64,000 nt of DNA from Bacteriovorax sp. PP10 (GTDB lineage Bacteria; Bdellovibrionota; Bacteriovoracia; Bacteriovoracales; Bacteriovoracaceae). Position 1 is the first letter of the stretch. Every line of letters starts with the position of its first letter. The stretch covers positions 461,175-525,174 of the forward strand of contig NZ_JAYGJQ010000003.1 in the NCBI RefSeq assembly GCF_035013165.1. The letters are read 5' to 3'. Shown piece by piece: positions 1-9,190 of the stretch. Position numbers and translations under genes: made by a program. The notes beneath the pieces are model-generated. The model was not told the DNA's origin and made no database searches. It saw only the letters and a list, made by a program, of their open reading frames with translations.

Positions 1-756
1 AATGCTACTGAAATTGGAAAACGCATACAGGCAGATATATTTAAAGCAACTGGTCTCACGGCCTCAGTTGGTATCGCTCCCAATAAATTCCTGGCTAAAA
101 TTGCCAGTGACTGGAAAAAGCCCAATGGTTTATTTGTCATTAAGCCCCATGAAGTTGAAAGATTCGTAAAAGATTTACCAGTGAAGTTAATTCCTGGAGT
201 CGGTAAAAAAGGGCTCCAGCATTTAGAAAGTCTAGGCATCAAAACTTGCTCTGATATAAGACAATGCCCTCCAGAAGTTTTGGCCTTAAGTTTTGGCAAG
301 TTTAGCCTAGATCTTTTCTATTACTCACAAGGTATCGATGAGCGCGAAGTATGCAGCGAATGGGAGAGAAAATCTTTAAGTGTAGAAAATACATTTTTAA
401 CTGATATGACAGATCCCCAGGAAATGAAGTTGTATTTAGAAGAGCTTCTTTTAGAAATGAAAGAACGAGTGGAGCATCATCTTGAAGACGAACCACATAA
501 AAAAATTAAAAAGATATTTGTAAAAGTGAAATACGCTGACTTTAAACAATCAACCAGCGAAGAAACCCTAATCCCGTTTGAATTTGAAAACTCTCTATTT
601 GATAAGCTCGCTAATATAGACAATTATTACCGACTGCTCAACGTTAGTCTGGCCCGTAAAAATGGCCCTATACGCCTCCTTGGAGTTGGAGTAAGATTTC
701 TTACGGGAGAAGAGGCCGATCCAATTCAGCTTAGCCTACTTCCTCTTTGTGCTTAA
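1..756 (+). CDS. dinB: DNA polymerase IV (Y-family), 5'-truncated by the window edge
   Basis: The reading frame is open from base 1, so the GTG at 181 is internal and the gene begins outside the window. The visible 251 residues hold the palm motif TASVGIAPNKFLAKIAS, a helix-hairpin-helix (IPGVGKKGLQHLESLGI) and the little-finger domain. They end in QLSLLPL, which resembles a beta-clamp binding peptide. The missing N-terminus would carry the catalytic acidic residues of the palm. The family performs error-prone translesion synthesis. The next gene starts 20 bases downstream on the same strand. ImuB-type inactive relatives cannot be excluded without the N-terminus. Confidence 0.9.
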   Translation, partial: NATEIGKRIQADIFKATGLTASVGIAPNKFLAKIASDWKKPNGLFVIKPHEVERFVKDLPVKLIPGVGKKGLQHLESLGIKTCSDIRQCPPEVLALSFGKFSLDLFYYSQGIDEREVCSEWERKSLSVENTFLTDMTDPQEMKLYLEELLLEMKERVEHHLEDEPHKKIKKIFVKVKYADFKQSTSEETLIPFEFENSLFDKLANIDNYYRLLNVSLARKNGPIRLLGVGVRFLTGEEADPIQLSLLPLCA

Positions 757-776
757 TCTTCACATCGATTTTTTAA

Positions 777-2840
777 ATGGAACCTTTCAGCTTTGCTAAG
801 TTTTGCGCTCACATTTTAGAAGACGAAAGTCTTGGTGCCCGCACATTTTATAAAGATCAAAACCAAAATTATTCTTATAAAGATCTCATGGGCGCTGTAA
901 TGGCCCAAATTGAAGTTTTTAAAAATTCAGAAAATAAGTTTTCTGCTTTAAAGATGGAGTCTTCATATAATCTTTTCGTGCATCTTCTTGCGGGAAGTTT
1001 TACTCAGACAGATTTATTGATTATTTCTTCTAAAGAACCTGCAGCAGCAGTGACGGGGTATCAGAAAAATATTCCCTTTACTAACGTCATCACTGACCAC
1101 GATCTTAAACCTTCTGCAACTTCAACATTGCCATTAGAAGTCGATATGAACCGCCCTGCTTTTTTTATTTTAAGCTCTGGATCAAGTGGGCCTTCAAAGG
1201 CCATTGGGTTGAGTTTAAATAATGTTTATCACTCCGCTAAAAGCATCATCAATTTTTTTGAGATGAAATCCTGCGATACGACTTTTTTAAATCTTCCTCA
1301 TCACCACATTGGTGGATTGATGATTTTATGGCGTGCTTTTTTTAGTCACAGCTCAGTCACAACAAATGAAAACGATGAATACCAATTTATTTCACTTGTG
1401 CCGCTACAACTTCAAAGATTTTTGCAGATCCCGGAAAAAAAGAAAAAGCTCTCTGACTGTCGTGGGGTTCTCATTGGCGGAGCTCCGCTGGACAATAGAT
1501 TAAAAGATTTGGCATTCAATGAAAAAATTTCAATTTATGAAACTTATGGCATGAGTGAAACTTCTTCCCTGGTTATGCTTAACGGTATTCCACTTGAAGG
1601 ACAAACCGTTAAACTTGACTCTGAAAGTAACTTCCTTATCAAAGGACCGACTTTATCTCCCAACGCTCCCGTCGATAGTGAAGGTTTTTTTCATACTAAA
1701 GATATGGGCTCAGTTGATGCCAATGGAATTTTTTCTTTTAAACAAAGACGAGATATTCTTTATAAAAGTGCCGGTGAATTAATTGACCCTCTCGTCATTG
1801 AAGATAAAGTAAAACTACTTCCATGGATCACCATGGCCGTCGTCGTTCCCATTGCTCACCCTGAATGGACATGGGCCTCTGCTTTGGTTTACCAGACCAA
1901 TGACTCAACTAAATCATTTGAAAATATAAAAACACATTTAAGAAATGAATTACACCCTCATTTAATTCCCAAGTATTTTTATGAGGCCCCTAAAGATCTT
2001 GTTGCCGATGGAATGAAACCAAAACGTTTTGAGATTTCACAATGGGCACAGGTAAAATATTTTCAAGACCTGCTTCATTATCTTTATATTCCGGCAACTA
2101 ATGCTAAAAAATTAATGGTGTTTTTTCATGGCTTCATGGAAGACCACACTGACATGATTCCTCTCATGGATTCTCATCAGGACATTTCCTATCTCTTTAT
2201 TGATTTACCCGGGCATGGAAAAACAAACGTCACGAATTTTAAATCCCGCGAGCAGGCCTTCTCAACGATTGCCTCTTTAATTAATTTTCTAAGAAAAGAC
2301 CTGGAGCTTGTGCTTTATGGCTACTCAATGGGCGGAAGGATTGCTCTTGAACTCAGCACTCAGTACTTAAAACCTGAATTACTTATTTTAGAGTCTTCTC
2401 ATTTTGGTCTCGCTGATAAAGAAGACAAAAGTGCGCGCTTTGCTTCTGACTTAAAACTGCTGGCCACTCCTAATTTAAATTTATTAGAGTTTTTTACTAA
2501 CTGGTATAAAAATCCTATTTTTTCAAACTACAATCAATCTCATAACTACCATACGGATATTGAAAAAAAACTCGCTCACAATCCATCTCAATGGCAGTCT
2601 TCGCTGGAGTTCTTCTCTCCTGGAGCTATGCCACTTATGCAGTCGGATGTTTTAGCAAAAGTTGCTGATTTAAAAATTGTCGGGATTGTCGGTAGTGGAG
2701 ATGAAAAATATAAAAATCATTTTCTCGATATGAAAACGAAACTTCCCCATTTTCAGTATAATGAGATTGCAGGCGCAGGACATAATCCACACAAGACGCA
2801 TTTGAGTGAAATTAAAATGATTCTAAGAGGCCTGATCTAA
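777..2840 (+). CDS. Fused o-succinylbenzoate-CoA ligase / SHCHC synthase (MenE-MenH)
   Basis: This 687-residue protein joins two menaquinone enzymes. Residues 1-430 are an adenylate-forming (ANL) domain: P-loop ILSSGSSGPSKA (131-142), YETYGMSETSS (254-264), HTKDMG (306-311), a hinge near RRDILYKSAGE and a Lys in GMKPKR that may be the catalytic one. Residues 443-687 are an alpha/beta hydrolase with PGHG, nucleophile Ser517 in GYSMGG, Asp642 and His669 in AGHNPHK. The stretch NWYKNPIFS and the AGHN-H ending are typical of MenH rather than of generic hydrolases. MenE activates o-succinylbenzoate with ATP and CoA; MenH eliminates pyruvate from SEPHCHC. No other men gene is near. A generic acyl-CoA ligase/hydrolase fusion is the alternative. 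Confidence 0.8.
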   Translation: MEPFSFAKFCAHILEDESLGARTFYKDQNQNYSYKDLMGAVMAQIEVFKNSENKFSALKMESSYNLFVHLLAGSFTQTDLLIISSKEPAAAVTGYQKNIPFTNVITDHDLKPSATSTLPLEVDMNRPAFFILSSGSSGPSKAIGLSLNNVYHSAKSIINFFEMKSCDTTFLNLPHHHIGGLMILWRAFFSHSSVTTNENDEYQFISLVPLQLQRFLQIPEKKKKLSDCRGVLIGGAPLDNRLKDLAFNEKISIYETYGMSETSSLVMLNGIPLEGQTVKLDSESNFLIKGPTLSPNAPVDSEGFFHTKDMGSVDANGIFSFKQRRDILYKSAGELIDPLVIEDKVKLLPWITMAVVVPIAHPEWTWASALVYQTNDSTKSFENIKTHLRNELHPHLIPKYFYEAPKDLVADGMKPKRFEISQWAQVKYFQDLLHYLYIPATNAKKLMVFFHGFMEDHTDMIPLMDSHQDISYLFIDLPGHGKTNVTNFKSREQAFSTIASLINFLRKDLELVLYGYSMGGRIALELSTQYLKPELLILESSHFGLADKEDKSARFASDLKLLATPNLNLLEFFTNWYKNPIFSNYNQSHNYHTDIEKKLAHNPSQWQSSLEFFSPGAMPLMQSDVLAKVADLKIVGIVGSGDEKYKNHFLDMKTKLPHFQYNEIAGAGHNPHKTHLSEIKMILRGLI

Positions 2841-3182
2841 ATCTTTTTTTAAAAACTGCAGCTCATACAAAATTATCATCAATTGATTTTCAAGTTTATT
2901 GAGAACTTCATAAGCACCATCAAAGTTAGAATTGATTCCCCTAAGCTCCAGGTCTTGTGCCACATCTGAGGCCACATCCACGTAAAAGCTCTTCATAATG
3001 CCTTTAAAGGTATGGGCATTAATTCTAAGCTGATCACTGTCTTGAGCACTAATAGACTCTCTAATCGGATTTATAAGATTATCAAGAGCATGTTCAAAGG
3101 CGTTGATCATGTCCAATAGGATCTCTTCATCACCACTGAAGTGACTAAGAAGAAGGGGAACATTAATAGATTTAAAGTTCAT
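2823..3182 (-). CDS. Stand-alone histidine phosphotransfer (Hpt) domain protein
   Basis: The 119-residue protein is almost entirely one Hpt four-helix domain. The phospho-acceptor is His57 in AHTFKG, matching the HxxKG signature. Such proteins shuttle phosphate between hybrid histidine kinases and response regulators in the cytoplasm. No partner kinase or regulator is adjacent. The 3' end overlaps the convergent menaquinone fusion gene by 18 bases, so the two transcripts are antisense to each other there. Confidence 0.8.
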   Translation of the reverse strand: MNFKSINVPLLLSHFSGDEEILLDMINAFEHALDNLINPIRESISAQDSDQLRINAHTFKGIMKSFYVDVASDVAQDLELRGINSNFDGAYEVLNKLENQLMIILYELQFLKKDLDQAS

Positions 3183-3252
3183 AAGCTACCATTATAACTA
3201 AATCAACTTTATTGTCTAAAGTTTTTTTAGTAACCGACCGATATGTACAAGT

Positions 3253-3588
3253 ATGTCAGACCCAATTAAAAAATTAGATATCTTGCGCTCACTATACAAT
3301 GCTCAAAACATTAGGAGCAACGCGAATCTTGGTGAAGAATTAAAAGAGATTAAAACTGAGCTTAAGATCGCCAACGATCTAAGAACTGACGGCACAGGGG
3401 CCCAGTCTGTGGCCAATGCGATTACAAACTCAACCCACTCACCTTACCTTGAAGATCAAAAATTTTATAATAAAGAAGTTCGATACAACTCTGAGAGAGA
3501 AACGAGTTGGAAAGAAGTGAGATCTGAAGAAGACAACTTGAGGGCCGCTTACAATGCGCGGAATTTAAGAAAATTAAACATACTTTAA
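3253..3588 (+). CDS. Small hypothetical protein with paired YNAxNxR motifs
   Basis: I do not recognise this 111-residue protein. It is hydrophilic, has no signal peptide and looks cytoplasmic. A short motif occurs at both ends: LYNAQNIR (residues 14-21) and AYNARNLR near the C-terminus, suggesting an internally symmetric element or two copies of a binding motif. The ATG has no strong ribosome binding site. The gene is divergent from the Hpt gene and followed by a strong terminator. Confidence 0.6.
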   Translation: MSDPIKKLDILRSLYNAQNIRSNANLGEELKEIKTELKIANDLRTDGTGAQSVANAITNSTHSPYLEDQKFYNKEVRYNSERETSWKEVRSEEDNLRAAYNARNLRKLNIL

Positions 3589-3601
3589 AATAGCAAAAAA
3601 A

Positions 3602-3623
3602 AAGGGACCCGATTGGGTCCCTT
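3602..3623. terminator. Bidirectional intrinsic terminator
   Basis: A 9-bp perfect stem (AAGGGACCC, loop GATT, GGGTCCCTT) is flanked by an A-tract on the left and a T-tract on the right. It can therefore end transcripts from both converging genes. Confidence 0.85.
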
Positions 3624-3628
3624 CTTTT

Positions 3629-4363
3629 TTATTTCTTACCTTTCTTTTTCTTTCTCATCTTTAACAAGAAGAATGCGATAGCTGCGACAGCGATAATTCC
3701 GATGATTGTTGTTGTCTCTTCATCACCTGAGCCGCCTTTATTCTTTTTCTGCATTCCGATATCCGGATTTTGACCACCATCTGGAATATAAGTTCCATCA
3801 GCAATTAAATCACCTTCTTTATCTTTTGGTTTCCATGTTCCACCAGCAGCATTCCTTTGATCGAATACTTTTAATGTCGCGATAATTTTTTCAAAAATAT
3901 CCTGGTATGAATCGTAGTGATCTTTAGCAACTGAAAATGTCACCGCGATTCCAAGAGAATCTTTTACAGTTGCAAGGTATCTTGTATAGAACCCTGGAAC
4001 TTCTGAAGCTAAGTGAAGTGAATCAACCCAGCGTTGCCCGTTGATCTCTCTAACAGAAACTGCTTTTGCTTCCGACACTTGAGTCTTTCCACCTGGAAGG
4101 CTGAAAGTTTTTGGTGTTTTTAAGTAGGCCTGATATTTATCAAGATCGTCCTGATCACCTCTATACTTTGCAGCTAGAATAATGATGGCCTCTTTTTTTC
4201 TATCTTTGTTATCACTCTGACAAACCCACTCAGATCCTTCAAGAGCACAGTCCCATCCGTTAGGAAGTTCGAACTCTGAGAATTGGCTGGTAAATGTTTT
4301 TGCAAAAACACTCGTCGTGGTAAGCATCGCTGCCGCGATTAATAATGAACGCAAGTTTCTCAT
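3629..4363 (-). CDS. Secreted protein with C-terminal membrane anchor
   Basis: This 244-residue protein has an N-terminal signal peptide (cleavage likely after SVFA) and a soluble domain of about 190 residues that I do not recognise. It ends in a Gly/Ser-rich linker (KGGSGDEE), a hydrophobic helix (IIGIIAVAAIAFFLL) and a basic tail (KMRKKKKGKK). That order resembles C-terminal sorting signals such as GlyGly-CTERM, or a simple tail anchor. The domain would face the periplasm or outside. It lies downstream of a beta-barrel gene on the same strand. Confidence 0.75.
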   Translation of the reverse strand: MRNLRSLLIAAAMLTTTSVFAKTFTSQFSEFELPNGWDCALEGSEWVCQSDNKDRKKEAIIILAAKYRGDQDDLDKYQAYLKTPKTFSLPGGKTQVSEAKAVSVREINGQRWVDSLHLASEVPGFYTRYLATVKDSLGIAVTFSVAKDHYDSYQDIFEKIIATLKVFDQRNAAGGTWKPKDKEGDLIADGTYIPDGGQNPDIGMQKKNKGGSGDEETTTIIGIIAVAAIAFFLLKMRKKKKGKK

Positions 4364-4446
4364 GCTATTTCCTCTTAAGGAGATAAACTAATAATAATAG
4401 TTTAATTGTACACTTTGCTGACTATTTTTAAATAGTTAAATTCTTC

Positions 4447-5625
4447 CTAATACCCGCGGGCCGCGAACCCCGGCTTGATTTCTATGTCTTTATACTTCTT
4501 TACGAGCTTAATAATGGACCAATCAGCTCCAACTTCATAAACGATGCCACTTGCGACCAAAACGTTACCGCCAAAATAATCTGTCTGGTAGATATCAAAC
4601 TTCATCCCTTTCTCAACATCCGTTGATAACCCTTGGTCGATACGAATGAAATTTGAGCGGGCCGAGATTTTAAGAACTGATCCATCTACCTGGTACTCCT
4701 TAAACGAGTCTACTTTAACCGACTCAGGAGTCACGCCGTCAGAGCTCCAGCCGATGTTTAATGAAATCGTATTCCCCTTATCAGTAGACGTTCCAGACAT
4801 CACTGTCTGACCTTTAACGGCCATGATGAATTTATCGAAGGCATAATTGAACCCCAGATAAGGCGCCACTTTCTCGCGGTTTATACTGTTAAAAAGAGCT
4901 GTGCCACCAGTTGCCTGGACAGCTTTTAAGGCAGGAGTCTCACTGAACTCATCCTTCTTTAAAGAATAAATTCCTTCAACACCGGCAAGTAAACCAAGCT
5001 TTGAAAAGCGGTACATCCCCTCAAGTTTGTAAGTCACTTCATCACTTAAATTATTAGCAGGAGAGCTGTATCCGATTCTTGCATCGAATTTCCATGGAGC
5101 GCTTATATAAGTCGTGTATAAATCTACACCGTACTCACTTCCAGAATCACCTAAGATAATTTCGTCTTCTGGAACCAGAGTGGCGTTTTCATAACTAGCA
5201 TTTGTATAAAGGGTCTGACGGTAGTGAATTCCAACTGCATAACGAAGATTTCCCATTGTCTCAAAAGCGTATTTTGCTTCGACACCAAGAGACTCAGGCC
5301 CTGAATTTTCTTTTGTAATTTCATTCACTGTACTTGAAACTTGTCTGAATCTTCCCATCGCTGTGATTTCTAAACTTTTACTCACACCATATGAAACGGC
5401 CAGGTCCATATCAATCAGTCGGTATTTATTTCCATCGACAAGTTCCGTCTCAACACCATCTGTATCGTAAAAAGCAGAGGTCTGAAACATTGAGGCATTT
5501 GCATTGATAGCGTACGCTGAAGGATTTAATAATTCTGCGCCACCACGATGTACACCTGCGGCCATCAGAGGAGCTGAAAGAGAAAGAACTAAAACACCGG
5601 ATAAAATTTTATACATATAATTCAT
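4447..5625 (-). CDS. Outer-membrane beta-barrel protein
   Basis: The 392-residue protein begins with a signal peptide (MNYMYKILSGVLVLSLSAPLMA). The next ~290 residues alternate aromatic and polar residues as in transmembrane beta-strands (for example KYAFETMGNLRYAVGIHY, FKYDKF-type strands). The last ~90 residues (after SVKVDSFKEY) look like a small soluble beta-domain with a GMKFDIYQ motif, recalling FlgT-C-like domains. The transported or bound ligand is unknown. The start overlaps the end of the preceding minus-strand gene by 17 bases, suggesting coupled translation. Confidence 0.7.
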   Translation of the reverse strand: MNYMYKILSGVLVLSLSAPLMAAGVHRGGAELLNPSAYAINANASMFQTSAFYDTDGVETELVDGNKYRLIDMDLAVSYGVSKSLEITAMGRFRQVSSTVNEITKENSGPESLGVEAKYAFETMGNLRYAVGIHYRQTLYTNASYENATLVPEDEIILGDSGSEYGVDLYTTYISAPWKFDARIGYSSPANNLSDEVTYKLEGMYRFSKLGLLAGVEGIYSLKKDEFSETPALKAVQATGGTALFNSINREKVAPYLGFNYAFDKFIMAVKGQTVMSGTSTDKGNTISLNIGWSSDGVTPESVKVDSFKEYQVDGSVLKISARSNFIRIDQGLSTDVEKGMKFDIYQTDYFGGNVLVASGIVYEVGADWSIIKLVKKYKDIEIKPGFAARGY

Positions 5626-6205
5626 TCACGAAAAAAAAATGATCTCGAGTATCGAAATCATAAAGGTTATTCTTGTGTTTCCATTCTCTGGGTGTTTTTT
5701 CAAAAAGCACAAAGCTCATTGCGTTCATCACGAAAGGAGAAGAAAACTCTATCTTGGCCGTCTCGATTGCTGACTCCAAAAGTTCCGGGTAATCCACTCT
5801 GCCGATAGGAAGAATGGGAGTCGTGGAGTTTTTAGTCTTCTTGAATTTTACACCGTATTCTTTCAAGAAAAAATAAATCGATTCCTGACAGTATAAAATA
5901 TCTGGAGAAATTTTGGGAGTTAATGCTAAGGCGCCTTTTTTACCCATGGAGAAAGTCATTCCGTTGAATTCAATTTGCGAAATCTCTTTGAGACCATAAA
6001 GGTGACCTTCAAGTAACTCAGTAAGTTCTTCAATAAAATTTTGTTCTTCAGATCTGGTGATGAAGTCGACGCTAAAAGGGGGTAAAATAGTCAACTGTAA
6101 GAGACCATTTTTTACAAACTTTGAATCGAAACGTCTTCTGAAGTTTTCGATCTTGTTTTGATGGATAGAGCCTGGATCGAATGTTAAACCGATAAAGTAT
6201 TCCAT
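5609..6205 (-). CDS. 2H-phosphoesterase-like (2'-5' RNA ligase family) protein, catalytic His motifs missing
   Basis: The ATG at 6205 is chosen because AAGGAG lies five bases upstream; a GTG two codons earlier overlaps that site. The layout follows the LigT/2'-5' RNA ligase fold: an early strand YFIGLTFDP, the first family motif position (LQLTILPPF, normally HxTxxPP), and about 90 residues later TPILPIGRV (normally PHxTLGR). Both family histidines are replaced, by Gln and Ile. The protein may therefore bind a nucleotide or RNA without cleaving it. It lies directly upstream of a beta-barrel gene. Confidence 0.55.
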   Translation of the reverse strand: MEYFIGLTFDPGSIHQNKIENFRRRFDSKFVKNGLLQLTILPPFSVDFITRSEEQNFIEELTELLEGHLYGLKEISQIEFNGMTFSMGKKGALALTPKISPDILYCQESIYFFLKEYGVKFKKTKNSTTPILPIGRVDYPELLESAIETAKIEFSSPFVMNAMSFVLFEKTPREWKHKNNLYDFDTRDHFFFVNELYV

Positions 6206-6273
6206 GCTCACTCCTTCTTTGGATTGAATGTCTTACTTAAAGGGTAAAAGCTATTGGAATTTTCTACAAGCTA

Positions 6274-7014
6274 TTATGCAGCAATTTTGTCGGTTTTTCT
6301 CAAGCTCATAGAATTTTGTGTAGGAAGATAGAGTTTATTGATCCAAGTGTTGTTTTCAATCTCAAAACCAAAAATCCCACCGTGTTCTTCTGCCAGATGA
6401 TGAATTGAATCCAGTCCCAGACCTTTAATCAATTTATCTTCATTTAAAATTACCCGAGTAAGTGACTCGGAAGAATCAGTAGAGCTTTTCTTCAACTGAT
6501 TTCTCGTAACGACGGTTAGACCTACTTCATCCATGACAAAATTGAATTCAGCATTTGGACTCTGGGCCTCACTGATATTCTTGATGAGGTTATTTAGGAT
6601 TCGATAGAAACATGGATAGTAGATCAAATCCTCTTCTGAATCTTTGCCAACAATCGTAAAAGTTGCATTCACTTGAGTATCTTTAAAATATGTTTGTGAT
6701 AAATTTTCAAAAGCAAGTTTAGCATAACTAAACGGCACCCAATCATATGTCTGAACAAGATTTTTATGTTTGTAGTTGAAGTGATCGCGGATAAGACTTT
6801 GAAGAGTTTTAACTTCTTTTTGCATCAACTGAATTTCTTCCCTGTTTATATTTTCACCAGAGATTTCTTTTTGATTTAAAAATAAAAGCAAACCATGAGT
6901 CTGATTGACGACGTCGTGAAAAAATAATCTTTCTTTGAAGTCTTGTGAGCTTTCTGAATGTTGAACCGGTTTCTTTTTTAATGTAAACACAAGACCCTCA
7001 ATAGCTTTTCTCAT
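6274..7014 (-). CDS. Sensor-less histidine kinase
   Basis: The 246-residue protein has no transmembrane or sensory domain. Residues 32-45 (FFHDVVNQTHGLLL) look like an H-box with His33, NNLIKNISEAQ like the N-box, and IKGLGLDSIHHLAEEHGG like the G2 box of HATPase_c. It could phosphorylate a response regulator or the Hpt protein encoded 3 kb away; this is inference. It is the third gene behind murI and eno, 21 bases from eno. A 14-15 bp inverted repeat spans its start codon. An alternative GTG start at codon 9 has GAGGG upstream. Confidence 0.7.
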   Translation of the reverse strand: MRKAIEGLVFTLKKKPVQHSESSQDFKERLFFHDVVNQTHGLLLFLNQKEISGENINREEIQLMQKEVKTLQSLIRDHFNYKHKNLVQTYDWVPFSYAKLAFENLSQTYFKDTQVNATFTIVGKDSEEDLIYYPCFYRILNNLIKNISEAQSPNAEFNFVMDEVGLTVVTRNQLKKSSTDSSESLTRVILNEDKLIKGLGLDSIHHLAEEHGGIFGFEIENNTWINKLYLPTQNSMSLRKTDKIAA

Positions 7015-7027
7015 TGAGGGCCTTGTG
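6988..7027 (-). promoter_or_regulatory. Hairpin masking the histidine-kinase ribosome binding site and start codon
   Basis: Arms 6988-7002 and 7013-7027 are complementary with one mismatch (15 nt each, loop 10 nt). Read on the minus strand, the first arm contains AAGG and the A of the ATG start, with TG in the loop. No U-tract follows, so this looks more like a translation-control structure than an intrinsic terminator. The second arm carries GAGGG ahead of an in-frame GTG, which offers a second start. Confidence 0.5.
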
Positions 7028-7035
7028 ACTAAAAA

Positions 7036-8316
7036 CTATTTTACTGGAAGGTAAACAGCTTGGTCACCAAGCATCTCTTCAATGCGAAGAAGCTGGTTAT
7101 ATTTTTCCATACGGTCAGAGCGGCTAGCTGATCCAGTCTTAATATGAGCTGATCCAGTTGCTACTGCTAAATCTGCAATGAAAGAGTCCCCTGTTTCTCC
7201 AGAGCGGTGAGAGATGATCGCTTTGTAGTTGTTGTTGTATCCCAACTCCATTGCTTCAAACGTCTCAGTCAGCGTTCCGATTTGGTTAACTTTAACCAGG
7301 ATGGCATTTGCTTCACCTGTCTTGATTCCCGCTTCAAAGATTTTTTTGTTTGTTACGAAAAGATCGTCACCAACTAAAACTACTTTTGAACCAAGAACTT
7401 TTGTTAAATCAATCCATCCAGAGTGGTCCCCTTCATCAAGACCGTCTTCAATGGAATATATCGGATATTTTGCACATAAATCTGAATAGTAATTAATCAT
7501 ATCGGCAGTACTGAACTCTTTTCCTTGCATACTGTATTTACCGTCTTTGTAAAATTCAGAAGCTGCTGAGTCTAGAGAAAGAGAGATATCCACACCTGGT
7601 TTGTAACCAGCGTTTGTGATCGCCTTTAAGATCAACTCGATAGCTTCTTCATGAGACTTAAGGTCTGGAGCGAATCCACCTTCGTCACCAACGTTAGTTG
7701 AGTGATTTGAATCAGTAAGTACTTTCTTAAGTGCATGGAAAACTTCAACACCAGCGCGAAGGTTTTCACCGAAAGACTTCTTCATGTGAGGAACGATCAT
7801 GAACTCCTGGATGTCCAGGTTGTTTGAAGCATGCGATCCACCGTTGATGATGTTCATCAATGGAGTTGGCATGATGTATTTCTTGTGAGCGTTTGGCGCC
7901 TTACATTTTTCGAATAGGTATTGGTGAAGTGGCATGTTTGAATCAAGAGCACCTGCACGACATGCGGCCATTGAAACTCCAAGCAGAGCGTTCGCTCCCA
8001 GCTTAGATTTATTTTCCGTTCCATCCATCTCAAGCATCATTGTGTCGATTGCTTTTTGAGACGTCACTTCCATTCCAAGAAGTTTTGGTGCAAGAATTTC
8101 ATTAACATTCTTCACAGCTTTTAAAACTGATTTCCCACAGTAGTAAGATTTATCATTGTCTCTAAGCTCTAGAGCTTCTTTTGATCCTGTAGAGGCCCCA
8201 GATGGAACAGCTGCTCTTCCCATGTTTCCTGCTTCTGTGAACACGTCTACTTCAACTGTAGGGTTTCCACGTGAATCGAGAATTTGCCTTGCTTTAATCG
8301 ACTTAATTTTTGACAT
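7036..8316 (-). CDS. eno: Enolase
   Basis: The 426-residue length and motifs are those of bacterial enolase. They include [10 protein letters not shown] and PSGASTG at the N-terminus, [18 protein letters not shown], the metal-binding Asp/Glu in [10 protein letters not shown] and VGDDLFVTN, and [17 protein letters not shown] near the end. The enzyme converts 2-phosphoglycerate to phosphoenolpyruvate in glycolysis and gluconeogenesis and is Mg-dependent and cytoplasmic. It sits nine bases downstream of murI and upstream of a histidine kinase, an apparent operon. Confidence 0.98.
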   Translation of the reverse strand: MSKIKSIKARQILDSRGNPTVEVDVFTEAGNMGRAAVPSGASTGSKEALELRDNDKSYYCGKSVLKAVKNVNEILAPKLLGMEVTSQKAIDTMMLEMDGTENKSKLGANALLGVSMAACRAGALDSNMPLHQYLFEKCKAPNAHKKYIMPTPLMNIINGGSHASNNLDIQEFMIVPHMKKSFGENLRAGVEVFHALKKVLTDSNHSTNVGDEGGFAPDLKSHEEAIELILKAITNAGYKPGVDISLSLDSAASEFYKDGKYSMQGKEFSTADMINYYSDLCAKYPIYSIEDGLDEGDHSGWIDLTKVLGSKVVLVGDDLFVTNKKIFEAGIKTGEANAILVKVNQIGTLTETFEAMELGYNNNYKAIISHRSGETGDSFIADLAVATGSAHIKTGSASRSDRMEKYNQLLRIEEMLGDQAVYLPVK

Positions 8317-8325
8317 AAAAAATCC

Positions 8326-9129
8326 TTATTTTTTAAATGGGCCAAAAAACGTATGACGGTTTTTTTCTACCCACTCGGGTTTACTGCTGGAATAAAAATC
8401 AAAACTCTCACTGACAGGTGCTTTTACTTCACCTTCTTTCACAGATAAGTCGCGCACTCTTTGAGCGACATACGGTGACGGGCTCAGCGTTTTTAATTTT
8501 AGTATCGATTCAATCTTATCTTTCACTAACGGATAGTGAGTGCATCCTAAAATAGCATGCGTATAATTTTTGCCTTTTAGTGGTTCAAGTTCGATGTCTA
8601 AAAGACGGTCGAATTCCTTTTCATAACTTGGATCGCGGTAGAAATCTTCCACCATGCGAGCTAAGTTTTTAAGAGAATAATGGTCAATAAAACCTTTTGG
8701 GTCAAGGCGCTCTTTTAATCTTTTGAAGCGCTCTGATTTTCCTGTGGACTCAGTTGTAAGAACCGCCATTTTTGAAGGGCCGGTTTCTTTGTAATAGGCG
8801 TTTAAATAAGGCTCAACACCAACAAAAGTCATTTCAGGATAACGCGTGCGAAGTGTATCAATGCTTGACGCTGTAGCTGTATTGCAGGCCACAACAATCA
8901 TCTCCGCGCCTTTAGAAATAAGCTCGTCGGTGATCACAAATGTTCGATTAGTTATATACTCGTCAGTCTTAGGTCCGTATGGAGCGTGAGCATCGTCGCT
9001 ATAGTAATAGAAATGTGCCTCAGGAAAAGCGCTGATCAGATCCGACAGGACACTGAAGCCTCCGATCCCGGAGTCAAAAACACCTATCTTATGCGTTTTC
9101 GCGCTCATTTTTTTATCCACATTCTCCAT
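8326..9129 (-). CDS. murI: Glutamate racemase
   Basis: The 267-residue protein carries the Asp/Glu racemase signatures: FDSGIGGFSVL near the N-terminus, the first catalytic Cys in CNTATAS and the second in GCTHYPL. It supplies D-glutamate for peptidoglycan precursors. The first Met is followed seven codons later by a second possible start (MSAKTHKIG), which would remove only a poorly conserved tail. It is the first gene of the murI-eno-kinase group. Confidence 0.95.
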   Translation of the reverse strand: MENVDKKMSAKTHKIGVFDSGIGGFSVLSDLISAFPEAHFYYYSDDAHAPYGPKTDEYITNRTFVITDELISKGAEMIVVACNTATASSIDTLRTRYPEMTFVGVEPYLNAYYKETGPSKMAVLTTESTGKSERFKRLKERLDPKGFIDHYSLKNLARMVEDFYRDPSYEKEFDRLLDIELEPLKGKNYTHAILGCTHYPLVKDKIESILKLKTLSPSPYVAQRVRDLSVKEGEVKAPVSESFDFYSSSKPEWVEKNRHTFFGPFKK

Positions 9130-9190
9130 AACTCGGACTATCTTAATCCTACTTTTAATTATTGTTAAGCTAAAGCGCCTGGATTATTAA

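Noticed and set aside
1555..1782. 75-residue frame inside the MenE-MenH gene
   Set aside because: Shadow frame within a well-supported coding region.
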